DNA of 64,000 nucleotides from Pantoea latae (lineage in GTDB: Bacteria; Pseudomonadota; Gammaproteobacteria; Enterobacterales; Enterobacteriaceae), in NCBI RefSeq assembly GCF_002077695.1, contig NZ_MWUE01000026.1:1-64000 (forward strand), in the 5' to 3' direction. Below are positions 36,541 to 51,500 of this stretch, one piece after another (the first letter of the stretch is position 1; each line of letters opens with the position of its first letter). The translations under genes were made by a program, and so were the position numbers. The notes beneath the pieces were generated by a model. That model saw nothing but the letters and a program-made list of their open reading frames with translations. It was not told the DNA's origin and ran no database searches.

Positions 36541-39500
36541 ATGAATAATATCTCGGTAACGCCTAAAGGCGGCACGATCGCCTCGCAGCTGAGTGGCAGC
36601 GACGTTAATTTGACCACTCCGAGTCTGGTTAAGCTCAACCTCAATCGATCTGATATCAAATCCTTCGCGCGCAACGGCAATGACCTCGTTGTCACAACGC
36701 ATTCCGGCGAAACCGTTGTTATTCATAATTTTTATAGTCCGACAGGCGACAGCGATCTGGTGCTGCAGGATGACCAGGGCGCGCTGTGGTGGGTCGAAGA
36801 TCCCGGCCAGCAGGGCTTCCAGTTTGTCTCTATCGACAGCACCGAAGGGCTGCTGGCGGATAACCTGACCAGTGACAATACCATTGCCGCCTTTGGTATC
36901 GGCGGCGCGGCGCTGGCGGGCATCGCAGCGATGTTCGCCGGTTCCGGCGGCGGCGGCGGTAACTCCTCTGAAACCGGGCAAACGCCGGGCGACGGCGGCA
37001 CGGGCGGCGGCGATACCGGCGGCGGCACAGGCGGTGGCGATAATGGCGGCGGCACGGGCGGCGGCGATAATGGCGGCGGCACGGGCGGCGGCGATAATGG
37101 CGGCGGCACGGGCGGCGGCGATAATGGCGGCGGCACAGGCGGCGGCGATACCACTGCCCCTGGCGCGGTCACTAATCTGGTGGTGAGCGATAACGTCGGC
37201 AGCATTCAGGGCGCAATTACCGCAGGCGCCACTACCGACGACAACACGCCTGTCTTAAGCGGCACCGCAGAAGCGGGCGCTACCATCAGCGTTTACGATA
37301 ACGGCACGCTGTTAGGCACGGTCACCGTCAACGCCGACGGCAGCTGGAGCTTCACTTCTCCGACGCTGGCGGACGGCCAGCACAGCCTGACGGTAACGGT
37401 CACCGATGCGGCGGGCAATACCAGCAGCGCCACCGATCCTCTCTCTTTTACCGTTGACACTGTCGCACCCGCAATCACTGACTTCAGCGCAACCAGCGAC
37501 ACGGGCGCGATTGTGACGCCCATCGCCGCAAACGGCGCGACAAATGACGCCACGCCAACGCTGCAGGGCACCACTGAAGCGGGCAGTACGGTTACCATTT
37601 CCGATAACGGCACCGTGCTGGGCACGGTCATCGCAGACAGCGACGGACGCTGGTCCTTTACCGCCGCCACCCTCAGCGAAGGCAGCCATACGCTGAGCAT
37701 CACCGCGACCGATGCGGCTGGCAACGTCAGCCCGGCGACCACGCTCACCTTCACTGTTGACACCGTCGCGCCAGACGCAGCCACTAATTTGCAGTTGACG
37801 GATAACGTCGGCGACAGCCAGGGGCCGCTCGCCTCCGGCAGCTCCACCGACGACAATACGCCTGCGCTGAGCGGGCAGGCCGAAGCGGGCACCATCGTCA
37901 GCGTCTATGACGGCGACACCTTACTCGGCACGGTTACAGTCGGCGCCGACGGCAGCTGGAGCTTTACGACGCCTGCTCTGAGCAACGGCAGCCACAGCCT
38001 GACAACGACCGTCACCGACGCGGCGGGCAACGTCAGCGGATCAACCGCAGCCATCGTGGTTAACGTCGCGGCGGACGTGCCGCCAGCCACCAGCTCGCTG
38101 GAGATTACCGATGACAGCGGCAGCACCCTGGTGCAGCTCTCTGACGGCGCATCAACCGCCGATAACACCCCAATCCTGAGTGGCCTGACGACTGCTGGCG
38201 CGCTGGTGACGCTTTATAATGGCGAGCAGGTGCTGGGCAGCGTCATCGCCGACGCCAGCGGCCAGTGGAACTTTACGCCGGCTGCGCTTGGAGACGGCAG
38301 CTACGCCTTCCGCGCCGACACCACTAACGCGGACGGCAGCATCACCCCATCGGCGGTGCTGACCATCACTATCGACACTGCCGTGCCGACGACGCCGGCC
38401 GATCTGCTGCTGATCAACGACGACGGCGCGGCGGTTACCGCAGGCGGGGCAACCAACGATAATACCCTGACGCTGAGCGGCAGCGCGGAGCCGGGCAGCA
38501 CCGTCACCGTACGCGACGGCGACACGCTGCTGGGCACGGCCACCGTCAACGCAGACGGCAGCTGGAGCCTCACCACGCCTGTTCTGACCGACGGCAGCCA
38601 TAGCCTGACGGCGACGGTAACGGATGCGGCGGGCAACGTCAGCGCGGCTTCCGCGCCGATTGCTTTTACGGTCGATACGCAGGCGCCGCAAGCAGCAAGC
38701 GGCCTGGTGGTCACCGATGATGTGGGTGACAGCACCGGTCCGCTGACCTCTGGCGCCACCACCGATGACGCCACCCCGATCCTCAGCGGCCAGGCCGAGC
38801 CAGCTTCGCTGCTGACGATTTACGATAACGGCGTCGCTATCGGCAGCCTGACCGTCGGCCCCGACGGCAACTGGACCTTCACGCCGCCGGCGCTGAGCAA
38901 CGGCCCGCACAGTCTGACCCTGACCGTAACCGATGCGGCAGGCAACGTCAGCGCGCCGACAGCGCCGTTTGACCTGACTGTCGCCGCAGGCGAACCGCCC
39001 GCAGCCAGCACGCTGGTAATCACCGACGACAGCGGCGCGGCGCCGGTTGAACTGGCTGATGGCGCCAGTACGCGCGACACCACGCCGACCCTGAGCGGAC
39101 AGACCACCGCTAATGCGCTGGTGACCCTCTACAATGGCGATACCGCGATCGGTAGCGTCACCGCCGACATCAACGGGCAGTGGAGCTTTACGCCAGCGGC
39201 GCTGGGCGATGGCAGCTATGACTTCCGCGCCAGCGTCACTGACGCTTCAGGCAATGCGGTTGATTCCGCCACGCTGGCTATCACCATCGACACCTTGCCG
39301 CCCGCCACCGCTGCGGACGTTGCGCTGGTTGACGCTAACGGCGATCCGATTGTCAGCGGCGGTCTGACCAACAACAACGCGCCGGTGCTGAGCGGCAGCG
39401 CCGAGCCGGGCAGCACCGTCACCGTTTCTGACGGCGACACCGTGCTGGGCACCGCCACGGTTGGCGCCGACGGCAGCTGGAGCTTTACCTCGCCAGCGCT

Positions 39501-42500
39501 GGCCGATGGCAGCCACAGCCTGACGGCAGTAGTCACCGATGCGGCGGGCAACGCCAGCGCGGCGACTACGCCGGTGACCTTTACCCTCGATACCCAGGCA
39601 CCGGCCGCTGCGGCCGATCTGACGCTGAACAGCGACAGCAACGGCGTCTCCGTGCCGGTGACCGCAGGCGCCACCACGGGCGACGCCTCGCCGGTGCTGA
39701 GCGGCAGCGCCGAGCCGGGCAGCACCGTGACCATCTCTGATGGCGACATCGTGCTCGGCACGGCGACGGTCGGCGGCGACGGTCGCTGGAGCTTTACCGC
39801 GACCGATTTGGCCGACGGCGGCCACAGCCTCACCACCACCGTGACCGATGCGGCGGGCAACACCGGACCGGCCTCTGAAGCGCTGCTCTTTACTGTGGAT
39901 ACGGTTGCGCCAGATGCGATTGCCGATCTGGTGATCAATGATGACGTGGGCGTTGACCAGGGCGCGCTCGCCTCGGGCGACACCACCGACGACAGCACGC
40001 CGACTCTGAGCGGCACGGCGGAAGCAAACAGCCTCGTCAGCGTGTATGACGGCGACACGCTGCTTGGCACCGTGACGGCGGACGCCAGCGGCGGCTGGAG
40101 CTTTACCCCCGACGCGCTGAGCAACGGCCTGCACAGCTTTACCGTCACCGTCACCGACGCGGCAGGCAACGTCAGCGCGCCGACTGCTGCGTTTGACCTG
40201 AACGTCGACGCAGCCTTGCCGCCTGCCACCGCCTCGCTGGAGGTGACCGACGACAGCGGCAGCACCCTTGTCGACCTGGCCGATGGCGCCAGCACCCGCG
40301 ACACGACGCCGGTGCTGAGCGGTTTGACCACCGCTAACGCCCTGGTGACGCTCTACAACGGCGATACCGCAATCGGCAGCGTCACCGCCGATGCCAGCGG
40401 TCAGTGGAGCTTTACGCCCGCGGCGCTGGAGGATGGCAGCTACGCCTTCCGCGCTGACACCACCAACGCAGACGGCACAATCACGCCGTCGCCGGTGCTT
40501 ACCATTACCGTTGACACCGTGGCGCCGGCGGTCGCGGCGGATGTCGCGTTGACCGATGCCAACGGCGATCCAATCGTCAACGACGGCGCCACCAACAGCA
40601 CCGCACCCGTGCTGAGCGGCACGGCGGAGCCGGGCAGCATCGTTACCGTGTCTGACGGCACCAACGTGCTGGGCAGCGCCACGGTTGGCCAGGACGGCAA
40701 CTGGAGCTTCACCTCGCCAGCCCTTGCCGAAGGCGACCACAGCCTGACCGCCACCGTCACCGATGCGGCGGGCAACGTCAGCGCGCCTTCCACGCCAGTC
40801 ACCTTCACGCTGGATACCACTGCGCCGCAAACGGCCGCCGGCGTAACGGTCACTGATGATGTCGGCGCTCTGCAGGGCGAGCTCGCCTCTGGCGCAACCA
40901 CCGACGATAACACGCCGACCCTGAGCGGCACGGCGGAAGCCAACAGCGTGGTCAGCGTCTACGATGGCGACACGCTGCTCGGCACGGCCAGTGTTGGCAC
41001 CGACGGCAACTGGAGTTTCACCTCGCCGGTTCTGGCCGATGGCCCGCACAGCCTGACCCTGACCGTGACCGACGCGGCAGGCAACGTCAGCGCGGCGACC
41101 GCGCCGTTCGACCTCACCGTCGCCGCCACGCAGCCGCCGGCCACCGTCACGCTGACGGTCTCGGACGACAGCGGCAGCGCGCCGGTGGATTTAGCCGACG
41201 GCGCCAGCACGCGCGATACGACGCCGGTGCTGAGTGGCGTCACCACGGCCGGGCTGCTGGTGACGCTTTATAACGGCGATACCGCCATCGGCAGCGTCAC
41301 CGCCGACGCCAGCGGCCAGTGGAGCTTTACGCCGCAGGCGCTGACGGACGGCAGCTATGACTTCCGCGCCAGTGTCACCGACGCCGCAGGTAACACCGCC
41401 GACTCCGCCACGCTGGCGATTACTGTTGATACCGTCGCGCCGCAAACCGCTGCGGACGTTACGCTGGTTGACGCCAGTGGCGATCCCATTGTCAGCGGCG
41501 GCCTGACCAACAACAACGCGCCGGTCTTGAGCGGCAGCGCCGAGCCGGGCAGCACCGTTACCGTCTCTGACGGCGACGCCGTGCTGGGCACCGCCACGGT
41601 TGGCGAAGACGGCAGCTGGAGCTTTACCTCGCCGGCTCTGGCCGACGGCAGCCACAGCCTGACGGCAGTAGTCACCGATGCGGCGGGCAACGCCAGCGCG
41701 GCGACCACGCCGGTGACCTTTACCCTTGATACCCAGGCACCGGCTGCCGCGGCCGATCTGACGCTGAACAGCGACAGCAACGGCGTCTCCGTGCCGGTGA
41801 CCGCAGGCACCACCACGGGCGACGCCTCGCCGGTGCTGAGCGGTAGCGCCGAGCCGGGCAGCACCGTGACCATCTCTGACGGCGACGCGGTGCTCGGCAC
41901 CGTGACGGTCGGTCAGGATGGTCGCTGGAGCTTTACCGCGACCGATCTGGCCGACGGCGGCCACAGCCTGACCACCACCGTGACCGATGCGGCGGGCAAC
42001 GTTGGCCCGGCCTCTCCGGCGCTCGATTTCACGGTCGACACCACCGCGCCTGACGCCATTGTCGATCTGACGGTGAGCGACGACGCGGGCGTCGACCAGG
42101 GCGTGCTCGCCTCCGGCGACACCACCGACGACAGCACGCCGACCCTGAGCGGCACGGCGGAGGCCAACGGCCTGATTAGCGTCTACGACGGCGACACGCT
42201 GCTGGGTACCACCACGGCGGACGGCGAGGGCAACTGGAGCTTTACCACCGACGCGCTGAGCAACGGCCTGCACAGCTTTACCGTCACCGTGACCGACGCG
42301 GTGGGCAACGTCAGCGCGCCGACTGCCGCGTTCGATCTGACCATCGATGCAGCCTTGCCGCCTGCCACCGCCTCGCTGGAGGTGACCGACGACAGCGGCA
42401 GCACCCTTGTCGATCTGGCCGACGGCGCCAGCACCCGCGACACGACGCCGGTTCTCAGCGGCCTGACCACCGCCAACGCGCTGGTGACGCTCTACAACGG

Positions 42501-45500
42501 CGATACGGTCATCGGCAGCGTCACCGCCGACGCCAGCGGCCAGTGGAGCTTTACCCCAGCGGCGCTGGAGGATGGCAGCTACGCCTTCCGCGCTGATACC
42601 ACCAACGCAGACGGCACAATCACGCCGTCGCCGGTGCTGACTATTACTATTGACAGCGTTGCGCCGGAACCCGTGAGCGGCCTGCTGCTGAGCAGCGACG
42701 CCAGCGGCACGGCGGTTCCTGTCACCACCGGCGCGACTAACGACGCGACCCCGTTGCTGAGCGGCTCGGCAGAGCCGGGCAGCGTTGTCACCGTGTCTGA
42801 CGGCAGCAACGTGCTGGGCAGCGCCACGGTTGGCCAGGACGGCAGCTGGAGCTTCACCACGCCAGCGCTGGCGGAAGGCAACCACAGCCTGACCGCCACC
42901 GTGACCGATGCGGCGGGCAACGTCAGCGCGCCTTCCGCGCCGATTACCTTCGTCGTAGACGCTACGCCGCCAGCTGCGCCAGCCGATCTGACGCTGCTTG
43001 ATAACAGCGGCGGCACCATTCAGCCGATTGAAGCGGGCGGCGCGACCAGCAATACCACGCCGGTACTCAGCGGCACCGCAGAACCTGGCAGCACCGTGAC
43101 TATCCTCGATGGCGCTACCACGCTGGGCACGGCGACAGTGGGCAGCGACGGCAGCTGGAGCTTCACGACGTCAGCGCTGGCGGAAGGGGGCCACAGCCTG
43201 ACGGCGACGGTAACCGATCCGGCAGGCAACACCGGCCCGGCCTCCGCGCCGCTGGCCTTCAACGTCGACACCACCGCGCCTGAAGCCGCCAGTGGCCTGG
43301 TTGTCACCGATGACGTGGGCGTCGATCAGGGCGCGCTCGCCTCTGGCGACACCACCGACGACCGCACGCCGACCCTCAGCGGTCAGGGCGAAGCCAACGC
43401 GCTGGTGACGATCTATGATGGCGAGGTGGTTCTGGGATACACCACCGTCGACACCGACGGTAGCTGGAGCTTCACCACGCCGACGCTCAGCAGCGGCCTG
43501 CATAGCCTGACTACCACCGTCACCGACGCGGCAGGCAACGTTAGCCCGGCCTCCGACGCCTTTACCCTGACCATCGACGGCGGTCTGCCGCCTGCCACCA
43601 CCACCCTCGAGGCGGTGAATGACGAAGGCACAACAACCACGCCGCTGACCGACGGCGCGGTAACCAATGACGACAGCCCGGTGCTAAACGGTCTGGCCGC
43701 CGCAGGCAGCGTGGTCACGCTGTTTGACGGCCAGACTGAGCTGGGCAGCGCTACGGCAGACGGCAACGGCCAGTGGTTCTTCCGCCTCTTCTCGCTGGCG
43801 AACGGCCCGCATACTTTTACCGCCACCGTTGTTAATCCTGACGGCACGACCACCAGCGCCGGACCGCTGACCCTGACTATCGACACGGTTGCGCCGGAGG
43901 CGGCAGGCGATCTGCAGCTCAGCGGCGATGCCGGCAGCATCAGCGTGCCGGTCAGCGAAGGCGGCGTCACCAATGACGTGTCGCCGATCCTGAGCGGCAC
44001 GGCGGAGCCTGGCAGTACCGTCAGCGTGCTTAACAACGGCATACTGCTCGGCACGGCAACCGTGAATGCTGACGGCGGCTGGCGCTTTACCACGCCTGCG
44101 CTGGCGGAAGGGGCGCACAGCCTGACGACCACCGTCACCGATCCGGCGGGCAACACCGGCCCAGCCTCAACGCCGCTAACCTTTACCGTTGATACCACGC
44201 CGCCAGCCGCGGCCAGCAATCTGGTCGTGTCTGACGATGTGGGCGGTAGCCAGGGAGCACTGGCCTCAGGCGACACCACCGACGACAACACGCCAACCCT
44301 TAGCGGTCAGGCCGAAGCGGGCGCGCGGGTTACCGTTTACGAAGGCGACGTGCTGCTGGGCAGCGCCACGGCAGACGGCAACGGCAACTGGAGTCTGACC
44401 ACTATCGCCCTGAGCAACGGCAGCCACAGCATGACGGTGACCGTGACCGACGCGGCGGGCAACGTCAGCCTGGCGACGCCAGCCTTTAACCTGAACATTC
44501 AGGCCGGCCTGCCGCCTGCCACCGTCTCGCTGGAGGCGACCGATGACAGCGGTAGCCCGCTGCTCCCGCTGGCCGACGGCGCCAGCACGCAGGACACCAC
44601 GCCGATCCTCAGTGGGCTGGCCACCGCGGGCGTGCTGGTGACGATCTTCAGCAACGATGTCGCGCTGGGCAGCGTTACCGCTGACGCCAGCGGACAGTGG
44701 AGCTTTACGCCCGCCACGCTGGCGGATGGCACCTATACCTTCCTCGCCAGCTATACCGACGCCACCGGCAATCTGGTCGCGTCCACGCCGCTGACGCTGA
44801 CCGTCGACACCGTGGCGCCGGCAGCAGCAGCGGACATCGCGCTGACCGACGCCAACGGCGATCCGGTCGGCACAGATGCGCCGACCAACAATAATACGCC
44901 GACGCTGAGCGGCAGCGCCGAGCCGGGCAGCACCGTCACCATCTCCGACGGCGACACCGTGCTGGGCACGGCAACGGTGGGCACCGACGGCAGCTGGAGC
45001 TTCACCACGCCAGCGCTCTCCGACGGCGATCACAGCCTGACGACCACTGTGACGGATGCAGCGGGGAACGCGGGTCCTGCCTCCGATCCTGTCGCCATCA
45101 CCGTCGACACCCTGCCGCCAGCCTTGCCGGCAGATGTGGTGCTGAGCAATGACGGCGCGCCGATCGCTTCCGGCAGCCTGATCAATAACGCCACGCCGGT
45201 ATTGAGCGGCAGCGCCGAGCCGGGCAGCATCGTGACCGTTTCCGACGGCGACACCCCGCTGGGCAGCGTGACGGTGGGCAACGACGGCAACTGGAGCTAC
45301 ACCACGCCGACGCTGGATGATGGCGACCACAGCCTGAGCGCGGTGGTCACCGATGCGGCAGGCAACAGCAGCAGCGCCACCACGCCAGTGCTGATTACTG
45401 TTGATACGGTGGCGCCGGCTGCGGCGGGCGACCTGCTGCTCAGCAACGATCAGAGCGGCACGCCGGTGGCGATTGACGGCACCGTGACCAACGATCCGAC

Positions 45501-48500
45501 GCCGGTGCTGAGCGGCACCGGCGAGGCGGGCGGCTTTGTCACCGTTTATGACGGCGATACGGCGCTCGGTTCGGCAGCGGTAGGCACCGACGGCAACTGG
45601 AGCTTCACCACGCCGGCGCTGAGCGAAGGCGACCACAGCCTGACGGCCGTGGTCACCGATGCAGCGGGTAACGCCGGTCCGGCTTCAGATGCGGTGGCCT
45701 TTACCGTGGATACCACGCCGCCGGTGGTGGCAGCCGATCTGCTGCTCAGCAGCACTGAAGGCGGCACGGCGATTACCGCGGGCGGCCTGACCAACAGCGC
45801 CACGCCGGTGCTGAGCGGCACCGCCGAGGCGGGCAGCATCGTGACCGTTTCTGACGGCGATACCCCGCTGGGCAGCGTCACGGTGGGCAACGACGGCAAC
45901 TGGAGCTTTACCTCGCCGACGCTGGCCGAGGGCGCACACAGCCTGAGCGCCACCGTGACCGATGCGGTGGGCAACGTCAGCGCGCCGACTGATGCGCTGA
46001 GCTTTACGGTGGATACGGTGGCGCCGGAGGCGGCGCTGGGCCTGACGTTGGTTAACGATCAGAGCGGCTCGGCGATCCCGGCGAACGGCACGACCAATGA
46101 CGTGACGCCGGTGCTGAGCGGCACCGCTGAGCCGGGCAGCGTCGTCACGCTGTTCGACGGCGACGCGGCGCTGGGCTCTGTCGCGGTAGATGCAGAGGGC
46201 AACTGGAGCTTTACCACACCAGAACTGGCAGCGGGCGATCACAGCCTGACCGCCACCGTGACCGATGCCGCCGGTAACACCGGCACGGCGTCGGCAGCCT
46301 ACGTCTTTAGCATCGACCTGACGCCGCCAGCGGCACCGGCGGATCTGGCGCTGACCAACGACGGCAGCAACACGGCCATTACCGCGGGCGGCCAGACCAA
46401 CGACACCACGCCGGTGCTGAGCGGCACCGCGTCGGCGGGCGGCACGGTGACCGTGCTCGACGGTACCACGGTGCTCGGCACCGCGACGGTCGATGCAGAC
46501 GGCAACTGGAGCTTTACCGCGCCGACCCTGAGCGAAGGGGCGCACAGCCTGAGCGCGACCGTTACTGACGCCACCGGCAACAGCAGCGCACCATCCGAGT
46601 CGATCGGCTTCAGCATCGACACCGGCGCGCCTGCGGCGGCAGCCGATCTGCTGCTCACCAACGATGCCAGCGGCGCGGTTATCACGGCGGGTGGCACCAC
46701 CAACGACACCACGCCGGTGCTGAGCGGCACCGCAGAGCCAGGCAGTTCGATCAGCATCTCTAACGGCGCGACGCTGCTGGCGACGGTGCCGGTGGCCGCT
46801 GACGGCAGCTGGAGCTATACGCTGCCGACGCTGGCCGAGGGCAACTACAGCCTCACCACCGTCGTAACCGATGCGGCAGGCAACGTCGGCCCGACCTCTG
46901 ACGCCTTTAACTTCAGCGTGGATACCACCGCGCCGACGCTGCCGATCGATGTGGTGGTCAATAACAACGCCGGTCAGACGCTGGTGCCGATTGCGGAAGG
47001 CAGCACCGTTAACGACGCCACGCCGGAACTGACCGGCACGGCTGAAGCGGGCAGCCTCGTCACCGTGTTCGACAACGATGCGGCGATTGGATCTGTGACC
47101 GCCGGATCGGACGGCAGCTGGATCTTTATCACGCCGACGCTGACTGACGGCCTGCACAGCCTGAGCGTCACCGTCACCGACGCGGCGGGCAACAGCAGCG
47201 GCAATACCCCTGCTGTCAGCTTTACCGTCGATACCGCCGCGCCAGAGGCGGCGACCGAGCTGGCGCTGACCAATGACGTTACCGGCGCGGCCATCCAGCC
47301 GGGCGGCCTGACCAACGACAACACGCCGGTGCTGAGCGGCACCGCGCCAGCGGGCAGCATTGTCACCGTGCTGGACGGCACGGCGGTGCTCGGCAGCGCC
47401 ACCGTGGCGGACGACGGCAGTTGGAGCTTTACCTCGCCAACGCTTAACGACGGCGTGCACAGCCTGAGCGCCATCGTCACCGACGCGGCGGGCAACGCCA
47501 GCGCGGCCAGCGACGCCATTACGCTGAATGTCGATACCCAGCCGCCAGCGGCGGTCACCAGCCTCGCGCTGACCAACGACAGCGGCACCGAGGGGGTTGC
47601 CATCCCGGACGGCGGCCTGACCGACGACAGCACGCCGGTACTGAGCGGCCTGGCGGAAGCGGGCGGCACCGTCACCGTTTATGACGGCGCAACGCTGCTG
47701 GGCAGCGTCCCGGTCAACGACGACGGCAGCTGGAGCTATACCCCGTCTGCGCTGGGCGACGGCACCCATACCTTTACCGTCACGCCGACCGATGCGGCGG
47801 GCAACGTTGGCGCCTCCGCTACCATCAGCGTAGTGATTGACGCGACCGCGCCAGAGACAGCGCTGGATATCGCCCTTAACAGCGACAACAGCGCGACGGC
47901 GGTGGCGATCGCCAACGGCGACACCACCAGCGACAGCACGCCGCTGCTGAGCGGCAGCGGTGAAGCGGGCACTATCGTGACCGTCTATGATGGCACCACC
48001 GCGCTCGGCACCACCACGGTCGGCGCTAACGGCCTGTGGAGCTTCTCGGTGCCGACGCTGAGCGACGCCCTGCATAGCCTGACGGTGACCCTTACCGATG
48101 CGGCTGGCAACGTCAGCGCGCCTTCTACCGCGATCGCCTTTACCGTCGATACCGTGGCGCCAGTGGCGACCGCGTTGTCGGTCAGCAGCGACAACGGAGC
48201 AGAACCGGTGGTGCTGACGCCGAATGCCGCCACCAGCGACAACACGCTGCTGCTGACGGGAACGGCGGAAGCCAACAGCCTGGTTACGATCTACGACGGT
48301 GATGTGGCGATTGGCTCGACGACGGCAGACGGCGAGGGCGCGTGGACCTTTAACACGCCGACGCTGGCGGACGGCACCCATGCACTGAGCGCCACGGTCA
48401 CCGATGAGATCGGCAACGTCAGCGCACGGTCTGAGGCCTTTACCTTTAGCGTCGACGTGACGCCGCCGGAACCGGCGACTGCACTGACGCTGCGTAACGA

Positions 48501-51500
48501 TGGCGGCGTCGCTATCGCCGACGGTGGCGTGACCAACGACAGCACACCAGCGGTCAGCGGCACGGCGGAGGCGGGCGCGCTGGTCACCGTCTATGACGGC
48601 ACCACGGCGGTGGGATCGGTGCTGGCGGATGGCAATGGCGCCTGGAGTATTACGCCAGCGCCTGCACTCTCTGACGCCCTTCATACGCTGAACGTCACGG
48701 TTACTGATGCGGCGGGCAACGTTAGCGCCACCTCATCTGTCACGTTGACGGTAGACACTATCGCGCCGCAGCCGGTGGCGACCTTTGATATTTACGACAC
48801 CAACGGTGCGACGCCGGTTGTCATCGGCAATGACGGTAACACCAATGACGAAACGCCGGTGCTGCGCGGCACCGCCGAGGCGGGCGCGACGGTGAATATC
48901 TATCAGGGCGAGACGCTGCTCGGCACCGCCACGGTGAATGAAAGCGGCGTCTGGCGCTTTGAAACCGGCACGCTGGCCGACGGGCAGTACACCTATACCG
49001 TGTCGGTCACCGACGCGGCGGGTAATACCAGCGCCGAGGCTGAGCCTTACACCATTAACGTCGATCTCACTCCGCCGGCGGCCATCGCCGATCTGGTGAT
49101 CACCGACAATGCGGGCGTCACCACCGGCCCGCTGATTGATGGCGCCTTTACCGACGACAACACGCCAATCCTGAGCGGCACGGCGGAGCTGGGCAGCACC
49201 GTTTCCGTCTATGACGGCGATATCTTGCTCGGCACGGTGACGGCGGGCGCAGGCGGCGCATGGAGCTTTACGCCAGCGGCGCTGAGCAACGGCGCGCACA
49301 GCTTTACCGTTACGCAGACCGATGCGGCGGGCAACGTCGGCGCGGCGACCACGGCTGTCGGTATCACTATCGAAAATGGCCTGCCGCCGACCACCAGCAC
49401 GCTGCAGATCACCGACGATGCTGGCAGCACGCTGGTTAACCTGCAGAACGGGGCGTTTACTGATGACACCACGCCGGTGATCAGCGGCGTGGCCACAGCA
49501 GGCGACGTGGTCACCATTCTGGACGGCACGACCACACTGGGCAGCGTGACCGTAGGCGCAGGCGGCATCTGGAGCTTTACGCCTGCCACGCCGCTGACGG
49601 AGGGCGCGCATGCAATCTCTATCACGACCGTCGATATCAATAACGAGCCTGGCGAACCGGCTGGCCCCATCAACTTTACCGTCGATATCACGCCACCGGT
49701 CACGGCCACCGCGCTGCTGCTAAACAATAACAATGGCACCACGCCGGTGGAGATTGCCAATAACGGCGCCACCAACGATAACACGCCGCAGCTGAGCGGC
49801 ACGGCGGAAGCGGGTGCGCTGGTCACCGTCTATGACGGCGATACGGTAATCGGTTCCGCTACGGCGGGCACCGGCGGCGCATGGAGTTTTGTTTCCCCGC
49901 TGCTGATCAACGGGCCGCACGCGCTGAGCGTCACGGTTACCGATGCGGCGGGCAACATTAGTTCGCGCTCGGAAGCGATCGCCTTTACCGTCGACACCAT
50001 CGCTCCAGCGGCGCCGGCGACGCTGACCGTCACCAACGACATCACCAATGTCACGGTGCCGAACGGCGGATCCACCAATGACGCGACGCCGGTGGTGCGC
50101 GGCACCGCCGAAGCAGGCGGCGTGGTCACCGTTTATGACGGCACTACGGCGCTGGGTTCGGTCACGGTTGGCAGCGACGGCACATGGAGTTTCACCACTG
50201 GCGCGCTTTCTGAGGGTACGCATACACTGAACGCACGCGTCAGGGATGTGGCGGGTAACCTCAGCGTGCCGTCCGGCAGCGCCACGGTGGTGGTCGACAC
50301 CGTCGCGCCCGGTGCCGTCACGCTGGCCGCCAGCAACAACAACGGCACGACGGCGACGCCAATCGCCAGCAACGGCACCACCAACGACAGCACGCCACTG
50401 CTGACCGGGACGGCGGAGGCGGGAAGCCGCATCATCATCTCTGAAAACGGTACGGCGCTGGGTAGCGTCACGGCGGGCAGCAACGGTCAGTGGAGTTTCA
50501 CTACGCCGACGCTGGCCGACGGCGCGCACACCCTGAGCGTGACCGCGACCGATGCCGCAGGCAACACCGGCGAGGCCGCGCTGCTGACGCTGACGGTAGC
50601 GACCACCGCGCCAGCGCCGGTCGCTGACCTGACGGTTAACGATAATGCAGGCGGGATCCAGGGCAACCTGACGAACGGCGCCTTTACTGATGACGCCACG
50701 CCAACCCTGAGCGGCACCACCACCGCAGGCAATATCGTCAGCGTCTATGACGGCACCACGCTGCTTGGCACGGTGACGGCAGGTACAGGCGGCGCCTGGA
50801 CCTTCACCACCGGCGTGCTGAGCAACGGCGAGCACACGCTCAACGTCACCGTGACTAACGCGGCGGGCAACACCAGCGCGGCAACGCCGTTCAACCTTAC
50901 GGTAGACACCGTCGCGCCAGCGGCGTCAACGCTGGTTATCACCAACGACGCCGCCAACGTGACGGTGCCGAACGGCAGCACCACCAGCGACAATACGCCA
51001 GTGCTGAGCGGCACGGCGGAAGCCAACAGCGTGGTGACCGTTTATGACGGCACCACCACGCTGGGCACCGTCACCGTCGGCACCGGTGGCGCATGGAGCT
51101 TTGCGCCGACGACGCTCGGCGAGGGCACCCATGCGCTGCGCGTCACGGTCACGGATCAGGCGGGCAACGTCAGCGGCTCCACCACGGCCAGCATCGTGGT
51201 GGACACCACGCCGCCTGCGGCTGTGACCCTGACGGCGAGCAACAACAACGGCACCACGCCGGTACCGATTGCCAACAACGGCAGCACCAACGACAACACG
51301 CCAGCGCTGACCGGCACCGCTGAGGCGGGCAGCCGCGTCACCATCACTGACGGCACCACGGTGCTGGGCAGCGTGACGGCGGGCAGCAACGGGCAGTGGA
51401 GCTTCGTCACGCCGACGCTGGCGGACGGCGCGCATACCCTGAGCGTGACCGCCACCGACGCAGTGGGCAACACCAGCGCACCGACCACGGTGACGCTGAC

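Noticed and set aside
36994-37152. Regular short repeats that might suggest a CRISPR array
   Set aside because: Units are contiguous without spacers and encode an in-frame Gly-rich linker.
45685-48684. 999-codon open frame on the minus strand within the adhesin gene
   Set aside because: It and many similar minus-strand frames (37293-53400) arise from the repetitive GC-rich codon pattern of the adhesin. They translate to low-complexity repeats, have no ribosome-binding sites and lie opposite an intact, well-supported gene.
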